Assembly (NCBI GenBank): GCA_013177995.1
Contig: JABLXN010000017.1
Span: 1 to 52,975 of the forward strand
Direction: 5' to 3'
Length of the DNA: 52,975 nucleotides
Source of the DNA: Brevinematales bacterium
GTDB taxonomy: Bacteria > Spirochaetota > Brevinematia > Brevinematales > Thermospiraceae
The position numbers were made by a program, and so were the translations under genes. The stretch's first letter is position 1; each line of letters starts with the position of its first letter. Shown piece by piece: positions 1 to 8,110 of this stretch. The notes beneath the pieces were generated by a model. That model ran no database searches. It was given only the letters and a program-made list of their open reading frames with translations, and was not told where the DNA came from.

Positions 1-62
1 AGTGTCTCAAGTTTTGTATCAGGGTAGTCGATAGTCAAAGTGAAGGTAAATTCTTTACGCAT
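1..62 (-). CDS. IS transposase, N-terminal fragment (window edge)
   Basis: The gene starts with ATG at 62-60 on the minus strand, behind the Shine-Dalgarno sequence AAGGAGG, and encodes MRKEFTFTLTIDYPDTKLET before the window ends. The same start exists in the other IS copy at 16723, but there one base is missing and the frame breaks. This fragment therefore shows the intact N-terminus of the transposase. Whether the rest of this copy is intact cannot be seen. Confidence 0.75.
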   Translation of the reverse strand, partial: MRKEFTFTLTIDYPDTKLET

Positions 63-156
63 GGGTTCCTCCTTGTGTCCTATTATCGGCCAGGGAGGAA
101 CTTTTTTTTGCTTTTCCTCATCTTCCCACTGCAGGTCTCCTGAAAAAAACGTTACC
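1..156 (-). mobile_element. End of an insertion sequence running off the left edge
   Basis: These bases match, with only a few differences, the right-hand end of the complete IS at 15312-16816. The shared part runs from the start of the transposase gene to the terminal CGTTACC, so a second copy in the same orientation continues to the left of the window. Sequence similarity stops at about position 156. The next 20 bases differ from the other copy and include GGAAACGTAATC at 165-176, the reverse complement of the first 12 bases of the other copy's left end. The exact boundary on this side is therefore uncertain (156 or 176). Confidence 0.85.
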
Positions 157-188
157 CTTTTTTTGGAAACGTAATCAAAAAAAGACTG

Positions 189-1352
189 GTGACTTTTTTG
201 GGTGAGGGTAACAGGAAGTTTTTTGGAGAAGACGTTTTTCAGGGCAATGAAAAGATTGAGAATGCTTCTTTTCGTGAATTAGTTGAGATTTTAGAAATCC
301 TTTTTGCTCATGTCCAGGAAATGATAGAAAAAGATAAAGAGAAAGAAAAAGAAGTCGTGTTTCTGGTAAAAAACTCTCTCTGCCATGTATGTTTTAGCAG
401 GGAGGTTGCGGCTGAATTTCAGAAAAGGGCTCAACACAAGTTACAATCAGATATGAAAATAGTTATAGAACTTCTTGAGAGAATGAAGACCCAGCAAAAT
501 GAAAATTATCATCGTTTGTTGACTCTTGTTAGAGATTTTTCTGAAGCTGTGGAAAATGGAAAAATCCATGGTAAAAAGAATGATACCAATATCAATGAAT
601 TTTTTGTACGAACAAAGAATTTACAAAAAAATATCGCAGAAGCGCTTCATCGTTATTTTGAACAATTCAAGAAAATTGAAAAGGTTTTTAGAGAAATGGA
701 AGAAATTTTTCAACAGATGAGATTGATTACTCTCAATTTAAGTGTTGAGGCTAATAAGTCACAGAACAGGGTTTTTCATGTAATTGCCCAGGAACTTCAT
801 AATCTTTCTTTGAGAACCCAGAATCTTGCCAGAACAATGATTGCGGATATAAAAAACTCTATTGAAAAAACAGAGGAAGAAAGAGAAGAAAGACTGAAAG
901 AAATAGAAGAAGTGAATCAACAGATCGAGTTGACCCGCGTTATCAATGAGGAATTCTCTGGAACTATTCAGGGGCTATATCGTCTTGTTGGAGATCTCAC
1001 TGAAGTGGTGAATTTCTTTGTGGAGGACAAGAAAGATATTCATCAAAGTTTTCATAATATCCAGAAAGTACAGATTAATAATGAAATCATGGAACATGCT
1101 TTTCGAATAATGAACAAAGTTGTCCTCTTTAGTACTGATCACATACATGGCATATTGGGGGGTAAGAAAGGTGCCTGTATTGATGCCGGTTTCAGGTCTT
1201 TGATTACAAAGCAGATTCTGGAGGAGTTGAAAGGTATAGTGACTACTGAAGACGAAAGGGAATGGCTTAAGGAGCTTTATAAAAAGTATCTTAATGTTGA
1301 AATAAATGTGACTGAGGATTTGCCGGAGGATAGAGTTATTTTGTTTGAGTAA
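189..1352 (+). CDS. Soluble MCP-like coiled-coil chemotaxis protein, possibly 5'-truncated
   Basis: The 387-residue product is almost all charged, helical coiled coil with no membrane segment. Around residues 170-230 it contains a degenerate version of the methyl-accepting chemotaxis protein hairpin: LITLNLSVEANK followed by FHVIAQELHNLSLRT, which resembles the usual ALNAAIEAAR...FAVVAEEVRKLA pattern. It lies 3 bp before cheR in a chemotaxis operon, so a role as a cytoplasmic signalling or adaptor protein is likely. The start is doubtful. GTG at 189 has no ribosome binding site, lies within 35 bp of an IS end, and the frame stays open into the IS back to a TGA at 141-143. I think the IS may have removed the true 5' end. 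The family is clear only in outline. Confidence 0.6.
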   Translation: MTFLGEGNRKFFGEDVFQGNEKIENASFRELVEILEILFAHVQEMIEKDKEKEKEVVFLVKNSLCHVCFSREVAAEFQKRAQHKLQSDMKIVIELLERMKTQQNENYHRLLTLVRDFSEAVENGKIHGKKNDTNINEFFVRTKNLQKNIAEALHRYFEQFKKIEKVFREMEEIFQQMRLITLNLSVEANKSQNRVFHVIAQELHNLSLRTQNLARTMIADIKNSIEKTEEEREERLKEIEEVNQQIELTRVINEEFSGTIQGLYRLVGDLTEVVNFFVEDKKDIHQSFHNIQKVQINNEIMEHAFRIMNKVVLFSTDHIHGILGGKKGACIDAGFRSLITKQILEELKGIVTTEDEREWLKELYKKYLNVEINVTEDLPEDRVILFE

Positions 1353-1355
1353 GGG

Positions 1356-2168
1356 ATGGCAGGTATTATGACGGATGAATTATTTACTCGTTTTTCTGAG
1401 CTTTTTTATAGTTTTTCGGGTATCAAACTCAAAGAGTACAAAAAATATCTAATGGAGTATCGGCTCTCGAAATTTGTCGGGGAGTACAGGCCCTATCAGA
1501 CGTATGAAGAGTTTTATCAGGCTCTTCTTCATGATAGGACGGGAAAACTCAAAAAGCAGTTTGTTGAGGTATTGACCACGAACTATACCTATTTTTTCAG
1601 AGAATCTGTTCATTTTGATTTTCTTGCCCATTATCTCAAAGAATATGTGCCATCCAATGACTATATCAGGCTCTGGAGTGCGGGTTGTGCAAGTGGAGAG
1701 GAGGCATATACCATGGCCATTGTGGCTCTGGAAACCATACCTTCAATTCATCAGTATGATTTCAAAATTTTGGCTACTGATATTTCTCATGCCGTTCTTC
1801 AGGTGGCTCTGCAAGGGGTATATCATTATTCTAAACTAAAAAATATGGACGATGCTCTTATTCGTAAATATTTTGATTTTGATGAGGTGAAGAAAACCTT
1901 TACTGTTAAGGAAAGTGTGAAGAAATTGATTGCCTTTCGATATTTGAATCTTATGGACAATTTCCCTTTCTCTAAACAATTTGATGTTGTTTTTTTACGT
2001 AATGTATTGATATACTTCGATAATAGAGAAAAGGAATATATTCTTCGGAAGATCTATGACTATATGAAACCGGGGGGATATCTCATTTTGGGTTTATCAG
2101 AGAGTTTAGTGGGATTGCAAACGCCTTTTGTTTCTTTGAAAAACTCTATCTATAGGAGGGAGGAATGA
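1356..2168 (+). CDS. cheR: Chemotaxis protein methyltransferase CheR
   Basis: CheR transfers methyl groups from S-adenosylmethionine to glutamates of chemoreceptors during adaptation. The 270-residue length is typical. The N-terminal helical domain is followed by TTNYTYFFR, the SAM-binding motif LWSAGCASGEEAYTMA, the ATDIS motif and DVVFLRNVLIYFD, all in the usual order. No C-terminal TPR or pentapeptide-binding extension is visible. A second ATG 12 bp downstream could also serve as the start. The gene overlaps cheD by 4 bp (ATGA), so the two are translationally coupled. Confidence 0.96.
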   Translation: MAGIMTDELFTRFSELFYSFSGIKLKEYKKYLMEYRLSKFVGEYRPYQTYEEFYQALLHDRTGKLKKQFVEVLTTNYTYFFRESVHFDFLAHYLKEYVPSNDYIRLWSAGCASGEEAYTMAIVALETIPSIHQYDFKILATDISHAVLQVALQGVYHYSKLKNMDDALIRKYFDFDEVKKTFTVKESVKKLIAFRYLNLMDNFPFSKQFDVVFLRNVLIYFDNREKEYILRKIYDYMKPGGYLILGLSESLVGLQTPFVSLKNSIYRREE

Positions 2169-2656
2169 ATACAGAAAAGGAGTACTTTTTGAATCCCGGT
2201 GAACTTATCTTTTCTAAGAAGCCTATAGTCGTGAAAACCGTACTGGGAAGCTGTGTCTCAGTGACCATTTATGATAAAACTCATCAATGGGGAGGGATGT
2301 GTCACTATCTTCTTCCTGTAGCTCCTTCAGAAGAACATCATAGCACGAAGTATGGGAATATTGCCATTTATACGCTTTTGAAAAAGTTTCTCAAAGATCA
2401 TGGCTCTCAGCGTGAAGATCTTGTGGCTACCATTATCGGTGGAGCTTTTATTATCTTTGATGAGAGGGAGATCTTCTTTATAGGGGACAGGAATATTGAT
2501 GTGGCTATGGAAATTCTGCGAAAGGAAAAAATTTATATCAAGCAAATGCATACTGGCGGAGAACATGGTCGAAGAGTTTGGTATCATACAGGAACAAATA
2601 AAATAGTCATTGAGACGCTGGATAAGATGACAGTGGAGGATTTGTACAAACCGTGA
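2165..2656 (+). CDS. cheD: Chemoreceptor glutamine deamidase CheD
   Basis: CheD deamidates specific glutamines on chemoreceptors and, in other bacteria, binds CheC or CheY-P. The 163-residue protein shows the hallmark catalytic segment VLGSCVSVTIYD (cysteine nucleophile), then the histidine in GGMCHYLLP, the threonine-containing stretch before the family's IGGA motif (here TIIGGAF), and a C-terminal GGEHGRRVWYHTGTN. It overlaps cheR by 4 bp and is followed 14 bp later by cheB, so all three receptor-modifying enzymes are made together. Confidence 0.95.
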   Translation: MNTEKEYFLNPGELIFSKKPIVVKTVLGSCVSVTIYDKTHQWGGMCHYLLPVAPSEEHHSTKYGNIAIYTLLKKFLKDHGSQREDLVATIIGGAFIIFDEREIFFIGDRNIDVAMEILRKEKIYIKQMHTGGEHGRRVWYHTGTNKIVIETLDKMTVEDLYKP

Positions 2657-2670
2657 AAGCGGGGTGACAT

Positions 2671-3732
2671 ATGGAAAAAATCAAAGTTTTAATTGTAGAT
2701 GATTCGGCTATTGTGAGGGATGTGCTCTCGACAGAATTGGCAAAAGATCCACAAATTGAAGTCCTTGGAACAGCTCCTGATCCTTATGTGGCTCGAGATA
2801 AGATAGTGAGGCTTAAGCCGGATGTGATCACCCTTGATATTGAAATGCCACGAATGGATGGGCTCACTTTTCTTGAAAAGCTTATGACCTATTTTCCGCT
2901 TCCTGTGATTATTGTGAGTTCGGTGACGAAAAAAGATAATCTTGCTGCTGTGAAAGCTCTTGAACTGGGGGCTTTTGATGTGGTCAATAAACCTGGAGAA
3001 AGTATTACGGTGGAAGAGGTTAAAGATGATATTATTACTAAGATCAAACAAGCTTATGAGAATAGAGAGCTTTTTTTGTCAAAGTGGAATGCCGTGGCTC
3101 GAATATCCGAGAAAAAGACAAAAAAGTATTATCTTTCTGAGATTGTGACTACCGATAAACTCGTAGTTATTGGATCTTCTACTGGGGGAACTGTAGCCCT
3201 GGAATATATTTTCAAGAATTTGCCGAGGAATTTACCCCCTATTGCAGTAGTACAACACATGCCGATTGGGTTTACTGAACAATTTGCGAGAAGGCTCAAT
3301 GAACTTTCAGAATTGTCTATCAAAGAGGCAGAAGAAAACGAAATGCTTGAAATTGGACATGTCTATATTGCACGAGGTGGAACTCATCTTCGTCTTGTTC
3401 GTCGAGGAGAGTTTCTCTATACCCAATTTGATCACTCAGAGAAAGTGAATTTTCAAAAACCTGCTGTTGATGTGTTATTTGATTCTGTAGCTTCTGTGGC
3501 TGGAAAAAATACTTTGGCTATTTTGCTTACTGGTATGGGGAAAGATGGGGCTTCAGGACTTCTCAAAATAAAAGAAGCCGGCGGCTATACGATAGCTCAG
3601 GATGAAAAAACCTCAGTGGTATGGGGAATGCCCAAAGCGGCTATTGATAGAGGAGCGGCAAAGGAAGTGCTTTCTCTTGATGATATTATTCAACGTATCG
3701 TGGATTTTTCATCGGGAAATGTGTCGGTTTAA
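2671..3732 (+). CDS. cheB: Protein-glutamate methylesterase/deamidase CheB
   Basis: CheB removes receptor methyl groups when phosphorylated by CheA. The 353-residue protein has an N-terminal receiver domain (acidic pair D10/D11, phosphoacceptor D56 in ITLDIEMPRMDG, K107 in NKPGE) and a C-terminal esterase. Its catalytic residues fall at S170 (GSSTGGT), H196 (VQHMPIGF) and D292 (TGMGKDGA), each exactly 6 residues later than in the E. coli enzyme. It is the last gene of the operon. CheA and CheW are not in the window and may lie upstream of the IS. Confidence 0.97.
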   Translation: MEKIKVLIVDDSAIVRDVLSTELAKDPQIEVLGTAPDPYVARDKIVRLKPDVITLDIEMPRMDGLTFLEKLMTYFPLPVIIVSSVTKKDNLAAVKALELGAFDVVNKPGESITVEEVKDDIITKIKQAYENRELFLSKWNAVARISEKKTKKYYLSEIVTTDKLVVIGSSTGGTVALEYIFKNLPRNLPPIAVVQHMPIGFTEQFARRLNELSELSIKEAEENEMLEIGHVYIARGGTHLRLVRRGEFLYTQFDHSEKVNFQKPAVDVLFDSVASVAGKNTLAILLTGMGKDGASGLLKIKEAGGYTIAQDEKTSVVWGMPKAAIDRGAAKEVLSLDDIIQRIVDFSSGNVSV

Positions 3733-3928
3733 CTTTGGGTATGTGAAGAGTTTTGGCCTTGTGGTTATACCTCTCATAAACGTCTCTGTGGAACTGTCCT
3801 TAAGAGAGAAGGAGAAACCTCTTTTTGGAAGATTTTTAGAAGGAAAGAAATTCGTATAATTCTTTATCAGTATTAGAATAAAAATTCTCTTTTTTGATCA
3901 ACGAGAGCATGGTTTTTTCGACTAACCT

Positions 3929-3968
3929 GAGAAAAAAGGCTTCTTTTTGCTTTTTTCTCTTTTTTTCT
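3929..3968 (+). terminator. Possible terminator behind cheB, overlapping the hisF promoter
   Basis: GAGAAAAAAG (3929-3938) and CTTTTTTCTC (3950-3959) form a perfect 10-bp inverted repeat with an 11-base loop, followed by a T-run. The stem is A/T-rich, so strength is uncertain. The right arm overlaps the -35 box of hisF. Confidence 0.45.
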
Positions 3969-3975
3969 GTACACT
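3947..3975 (+). promoter_or_regulatory. Promoter of hisF
   Basis: TTGCTT (3947-3952) and TACACT (3970-3975) are separated by exactly 17 bp, and the start codon lies 16 bp downstream behind GGAGG. The spacing and TTGC-type -35 match other promoters in this window. Confidence 0.55.
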
Positions 3976-3991
3976 ATTTTCTGGAGGTTCT

Positions 3992-4762
3992 ATGTACGCT
4001 AAACGTATTATTCCCTGTCTGGATATTCATCAGGGGCGAGTGGTCAAGGGTGTGCAGTTTCAAAACCTTCGAGATGCAGGAGATCCGGTCGAAAATGCGA
4101 AAATTTACGATGAAGCAGGGGCAGACGAACTGGTTTTTTTAGATATCTCTGCTACTCACGAGAAGAGAAATATCATGGTGGATGTGGCCAAAGCGGTGGC
4201 TCGTGAGATTTTTATTCCCTTTACGATTGGAGGGGGGATTCGGAGTCTTGAGGATATTCGAGAGATCCTTTTAGCGGGGGCTGACAAGGTATCTATCAAC
4301 TCAATGGCTGTGAGAAATCCTGATTTTGTTTCTCAGGCGTCAAAGCGTTTTGGGTCTTCGACGATTGTAGTGGCTATTGATGTGAAGCGTGTCGGAGAGG
4401 GAAAATGGCATGTTTTTATCAATGGAGGGAGAATCGATACAGGACGTGAGGCTATTGCGTGGGCTGAAGAGGTCTGCGAACGGGGGGCTGGGGAAATCCT
4501 TCTCACCTCGATGGATAAAGATGGAACTAAGGATGGCTATGATATTGAGATTACAAAACTCATTGCGGAAAGGGTCAGTATTCCTGTGATTGCTTCCGGG
4601 GGAGCCGGGAAAAAGGAACATTTTCTTGAGGTTTTTCAGTCCACAAAGGTAAGTGCCGCCCTTGCGGCTTCACTTTTTCATTTTCGGGAACTGGAGATTA
4701 CGGATCTCAAACGGTATCTTGCTTCAAATGGAGTGAGTGTAAGACTGGATTATGCGGAGTAG
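3992..4762 (+). CDS. hisF: Imidazole glycerol phosphate synthase, cyclase subunit HisF
   Basis: HisF uses ammonia from HisH to form imidazole glycerol phosphate and AICAR in histidine synthesis. The ATG at 3992 behind TGGAGG gives 256 residues, the usual length, and places the catalytic aspartate in the normal N-terminal motif [20 protein letters not shown]. The upstream in-frame ATG at 3947 lies inside the promoter. The second catalytic aspartate is in VVAIDVKR. Phosphate-binding loops GGGIRS and [10 protein letters not shown] complete the barrel. No other his gene is nearby, so the partner HisH must be encoded elsewhere. Confidence 0.96.
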   Translation: MYAKRIIPCLDIHQGRVVKGVQFQNLRDAGDPVENAKIYDEAGADELVFLDISATHEKRNIMVDVAKAVAREIFIPFTIGGGIRSLEDIREILLAGADKVSINSMAVRNPDFVSQASKRFGSSTIVVAIDVKRVGEGKWHVFINGGRIDTGREAIAWAEEVCERGAGEILLTSMDKDGTKDGYDIEITKLIAERVSIPVIASGGAGKKEHFLEVFQSTKVSAALAASLFHFRELEITDLKRYLASNGVSVRLDYAE

Positions 4763-4765
4763 GGT

Positions 4766-5662
4766 ATGGTGAAGTATGCGGCTATAGTGTGGGATATGGA
4801 TGGAACATTAGTGGATAGCTTGCCGGTTATTTATGAGGCGTTTTCTGAGATGTTACGTCACTATGGAAGGGAACCGGTCTCTCTTGAGTGGATGCGGGAG
4901 AGAGTGGGATATCCTTTTGGAGAAACCATGAAGTTGGTTGGCCTTGGGGATGATGCCCGTGCGTATTATCGGGATGTCTATTTTTCTCTCTGGGAGAAGC
5001 ATAAACCTTTTGATGGTGTGGTAGAAACCCTCAAGACAATCCATGGAAAGATCCCTATGGTGATTGTTTCTAATAAGAGTCGAGAAGGAATGAAAAGGAC
5101 CCTCGCTCCCTGGGATGGGGAAAAATGGTTTGATCTTCTCATCTGTGAGGATGATGTGGAAAATCCAAAGCCTCATCCCGAGGCTTTTTCGCTTGTGCAA
5201 AATTTCTGGAAAAGAGAGGGAAAGCCTCTTGATCCCTCTGATGTGATTATGGTGGGGGATACACTCATCGATTCTCTCTTTGCAAAGAACGTAGGTATGG
5301 ATTTTGCCTACGCTTCGTGGGGGTACGGGAGGGTGGACGAGCCTCAATACAGGCTCAAAACGCCTTCTGATCTTGTGTCTCTTGTAGGGCTTGATGAAGA
5401 AAGACCTCTCTGTGATGGGCCTGAACTGGATTTACATGGCTTTGCTCCTCAGGATGTGGAAAAGGTGGTGAAAATGTACTTGGAAGAGGCTTCTCAGAAG
5501 GGATATACCTGTGTTCGGCTTATTCCCGGGAAAGGAAAAAGTGTCAAAAAACAACAGGTAGAAAAGGTTCTTTCTCATCATCCTTTGGTGGTATCGTTTC
5601 GAGAGAGTCATCCTTTGTGGGGGGGATGGGGCTCGTATGATGTGTTTTTGAAGGGAGAGTAG
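4766..5662 (+). CDS. HAD-family phosphatase fused to a C-terminal Smr domain
   Basis: Residues 1-205 form a haloacid dehalogenase phosphatase of the phosphoglycolate phosphatase/PGMB type: nucleophile D10 and acid D12 in WDMDGTLVDS, motif II serine in VSNKS, K135 in NPKPHPEA, and D165/D169 in MVGDTLIDS. Residues 220-296 look like a small MutS-related (Smr) domain: LDLHGF, a central helix, then PGKG and FRESHPLWGGWGSYDV. In most Smr domains the glycine loop reads HGxG; here it is P254-G-K-G, so nuclease activity is doubtful. The gene starts 3 bp after hisF and ends 1 bp before an ABC transporter gene. The substrate is unknown. Confidence 0.85.
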   Translation: MVKYAAIVWDMDGTLVDSLPVIYEAFSEMLRHYGREPVSLEWMRERVGYPFGETMKLVGLGDDARAYYRDVYFSLWEKHKPFDGVVETLKTIHGKIPMVIVSNKSREGMKRTLAPWDGEKWFDLLICEDDVENPKPHPEAFSLVQNFWKREGKPLDPSDVIMVGDTLIDSLFAKNVGMDFAYASWGYGRVDEPQYRLKTPSDLVSLVGLDEERPLCDGPELDLHGFAPQDVEKVVKMYLEEASQKGYTCVRLIPGKGKSVKKQQVEKVLSHHPLVVSFRESHPLWGGWGSYDVFLKGE

Positions 5663-5663
5663 G

Positions 5664-7379
5664 ATGAGTTATCGTCGGTTATCGTCTTATGTCGGACGTT
5701 TCTGGTGGCTTGTGGGAGTGATGGTGGTTTTTGCTATTGGCGTAGTCGTAAGTAAACTTACGGCAGTCTATCAGTTAGCGGCTTTTTTTTCAGGGGTCTT
5801 TTTAGAAAAAACCATGGCTGATCCTTTACAAAGTGCTCTTCTTTTGCTTATTTCAGCAACTTCTTGGGCTGTTTCTCATTATGTTATGCTGGTGGCTTCC
5901 AATACGTTGGCTATCAGAGTACTTGCCTCTTTGCGGCAGGATGTTTATGAGAAGGTTCTTATTCTTCCTATTGGATATTTCAAAGCCAAAAGAACAGGAG
6001 ATATTATCAGCCGACTCACCAATGATATTCAGGTGGTGGAAATATTTCTCATGAATGTGCTGATTGAACTGATGGTGCAACCAATGACGGTGGTGGCTAT
6101 TATTCTTATGATGGTGGTAAAACAACCCCTTCTCACCCTGTATTTTTTCTCGGTAGTTCCTGTGCTAGGTATTGTTTTAGGAATTGTAGGAAAATTTGTC
6201 GAACAGGCAAGTCAGAAGGTTCAAAAACATATCTCTGATGTGACCTCGGGTATTCAGGAAACCCTGTATGGTATGGATGTTATCAAGGGGTTTGCTGTTG
6301 AGGAGGTTATGAGGGATAGGTTTCGCCGTTCGAATATGGGATATCTTTCTTCACTGATTCGGGAAGTGAGAATACGATTCTTGAGTACGCCTGTGGCAGA
6401 ATGGTTTGGTTCCTTGGGTATTATTATTATCCTTGTCATAGGTGGGTTTATGGTACGTTCTGGACAGGTGACGAGTGGGGATATTGTCTTTTTTCTTTTG
6501 TTGGCCACTGTACTTTCAGAACCGTTGAGTCTCTCAAGCACCGTCTTTACCACGCTTCGGAAGCTGTCTCCGGCTCTTGCTCGTATTTATGAGGTATTGG
6601 ATTATGAGGTGGTGGACGAAGCTACTCTTCCTGCGATTGGGAAGGTAGAGGGGAGGATTGTGTGTGAAAGTGTGTCTTTTGGATACACTGAGGAAAGGAT
6701 GGTACTTCAGGGGGTTTCTCTTGATATTGCTCCAAAAGAAACTATTGCTATTGTAGGGCTCTCTGGCTCAGGAAAAACAACGCTTGTCTCCCTCATGGCC
6801 GGTTTTTATAAACCTACAGAGGGGAAGGTGCTTATTGATGGAAAGGACCTCTCTCTTTATAGCGGGAAAAGCTATCGTTCTCAACTGGGTATTGTGACGC
6901 AGGAACCTATTCTTTTTTCTGGAACTATTCGGGAGAATATAGCCCTTTCCTGTCCTGAGGCTTCTTTTGAGGAGATTGTAGCAGCGGCAAAAATAGCTCA
7001 TGCTCATCATTTTATTGAGCGGCTACCGCAGGGTTATGATACTCTCCTTGGTGATAAAGGGGCTCAACTTTCGGGCGGGGAAAGACAGAGAGTGGTATTG
7101 GCTCGGGCTATCCTTCGTCGACCGAAAGTGCTCATTCTTGATGAGGCCACCAGTGCGCTGGATGCAGAGTCAGAAACGGCTATTCAGGAGGCTATGGAAA
7201 ATATCTTAGGTCAGCAGACGACGATTATCATTGCTCACAAGCTTGCTACTATCATGCATGCAGATAGGATTGTGGTTCTTCATGAGGGGAAAATCGTCGA
7301 GGTGGGGAAGCACACGGAACTTTTGGCTTCCGGAGGGATGTATGCAAGACTCTTTCAGATGCAGACGGTGGTAGAGTAG
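5664..7379 (+). CDS. ABC exporter, membrane and ATPase domains in one chain (MsbA/LmrA type)
   Basis: This 571-residue half-transporter would work as a homodimer in the inner membrane. An N-terminal six-helix region (about residues 10-310) contains the coupling segment YFKAKRTGDIISRLTNDIQVVE typical of type IV exporters. The ATPase domain has Walker A GLSGSGKTTL, Q-loop VTQEPILFSGTIREN, signature LSGGERQRVVLARAIL, Walker B VLILDEATSALD and the switch histidine in IIIAHKL. The substrate cannot be told: lipid A, other lipids, peptides and drugs are all possible. It is translationally close to the HAD-Smr gene and ends the operon. Confidence 0.92.
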   Translation: MSYRRLSSYVGRFWWLVGVMVVFAIGVVVSKLTAVYQLAAFFSGVFLEKTMADPLQSALLLLISATSWAVSHYVMLVASNTLAIRVLASLRQDVYEKVLILPIGYFKAKRTGDIISRLTNDIQVVEIFLMNVLIELMVQPMTVVAIILMMVVKQPLLTLYFFSVVPVLGIVLGIVGKFVEQASQKVQKHISDVTSGIQETLYGMDVIKGFAVEEVMRDRFRRSNMGYLSSLIREVRIRFLSTPVAEWFGSLGIIIILVIGGFMVRSGQVTSGDIVFFLLLATVLSEPLSLSSTVFTTLRKLSPALARIYEVLDYEVVDEATLPAIGKVEGRIVCESVSFGYTEERMVLQGVSLDIAPKETIAIVGLSGSGKTTLVSLMAGFYKPTEGKVLIDGKDLSLYSGKSYRSQLGIVTQEPILFSGTIRENIALSCPEASFEEIVAAAKIAHAHHFIERLPQGYDTLLGDKGAQLSGGERQRVVLARAILRRPKVLILDEATSALDAESETAIQEAMENILGQQTTIIIAHKLATIMHADRIVVLHEGKIVEVGKHTELLASGGMYARLFQMQTVVE

Positions 7380-7444
7380 TGAGTTATAGAACTTTTTTTG
7401 AGAAAAAAGAAGAGAGCAGAAATCTTCATAACTAAACTCATTTC

Positions 7445-7646
7445 GAGACCCTTGCACGGGTGTTTTCTTTCCCTATTTGGGTCAGGGGCTACGCCCCTGA
7501 AACCCCGCTTTTTCTGTGTACAAGGGCATATTTGTCTTTTTTTATCTAAAAAATAGGCTTGTTTATTAATGGAAAGGAATATTTTTATACTATTTTCTGT
7601 TTTTTATTACTTTCTTGAGACCTTTGCACATTCGTGCAAAGGTCTC
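7445..7646 (-). repeat. MITE-like element, copy 1 (complete, reverse orientation)
   Basis: This 202-bp element is the reverse complement of the copy at 44357-44557. On the plus strand it begins GAGACCCTTGCAC and ends GTGCAAAGGTCTC, giving 13-bp terminal inverted repeats, and it is flanked on both sides by ATTTC (7440-7444 and 7647-7651), a 5-bp target duplication. One end (7617-7646) is itself a perfect hairpin with a 13-bp stem and 4-base loop. An inner hairpin, TCAGGGGC-TAC-GCCCCTGA, lies at 7482-7500. It contains no reading frame and fills most of the 357-bp gap between the ABC exporter and the lipoprotein gene. Confidence 0.9.
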
Positions 7647-7709
7647 ATTTCTCTTTTGTTATAAAATTCTTGAGCCAAAAATTGCTATTTTTTCTTTTTT
7701 TCTTGATAC

Positions 7710-7715
7710 TATAAT
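7710..7715 (+). promoter_or_regulatory. -10 box before the lipoprotein gene
   Basis: A perfect TATAAT lies 21 bp before the start codon. The nearest TTGC-type -35 (TTGCTA, 7682-7687) is 22 bp away, too far for a normal promoter, so only the -10 is convincing. Confidence 0.4.
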
Positions 7716-7736
7716 ACCCTTTGGAAGGAGGTATTT

Positions 7737-8108
7737 ATGAAAAAATACGTGCTTGGAAGTATGGGGATCATGTTTTTAGCCGGGTGTGCTCTTTTTATGC
7801 AAACAGTGGCTACACCTACCTTTTCGCCTGGAAGTGGGGTGTACACGAATAGTGTGACTGTTTCCGTGGATTGTGCTACAGAGGACGCGACTATCAAGAT
7901 AAAACGTTCGGTGGTCTTTTATTCCAATGCGAATCTCTCGCTTCCTCCTGCTGTGACAGTAGAAGATGAGTGGACAGAGTATACCGGTGCCTTGACGTTT
8001 CGTACCAATATTTATGTGGTTGTGAAGGTAACTCTTTCAGCCTACGCTGAGAAAGAGGGCATGAAGCCTTCAGCTACTAATTCTGCTACCTATGAACTGA
8101 GAAAGTAA
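7737..8108 (+). CDS. Small lipoprotein with a chitobiase C-terminal-like domain
   Basis: The 123-residue product starts behind a perfect GGAAGGAGGT site. It has a lipoprotein signal ending in the lipobox LAGC (Cys17). The rest resembles the beta-sandwich CHB_HEX_C domain: PTFSPGSGVYTNSVTVSV near the start and a closing AYAEKEGMKPSATNSATYEL. Such domains decorate surface proteins in several phyla and have no catalytic role here. It is a single-domain version, transcribed alone between the MITE and a structured intergenic region. Its function is unknown. Confidence 0.7.
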   Translation: MKKYVLGSMGIMFLAGCALFMQTVATPTFSPGSGVYTNSVTVSVDCATEDATIKIKRSVVFYSNANLSLPPAVTVEDEWTEYTGALTFRTNIYVVVKVTLSAYAEKEGMKPSATNSATYELRK

Positions 8109-8110
8109 GA

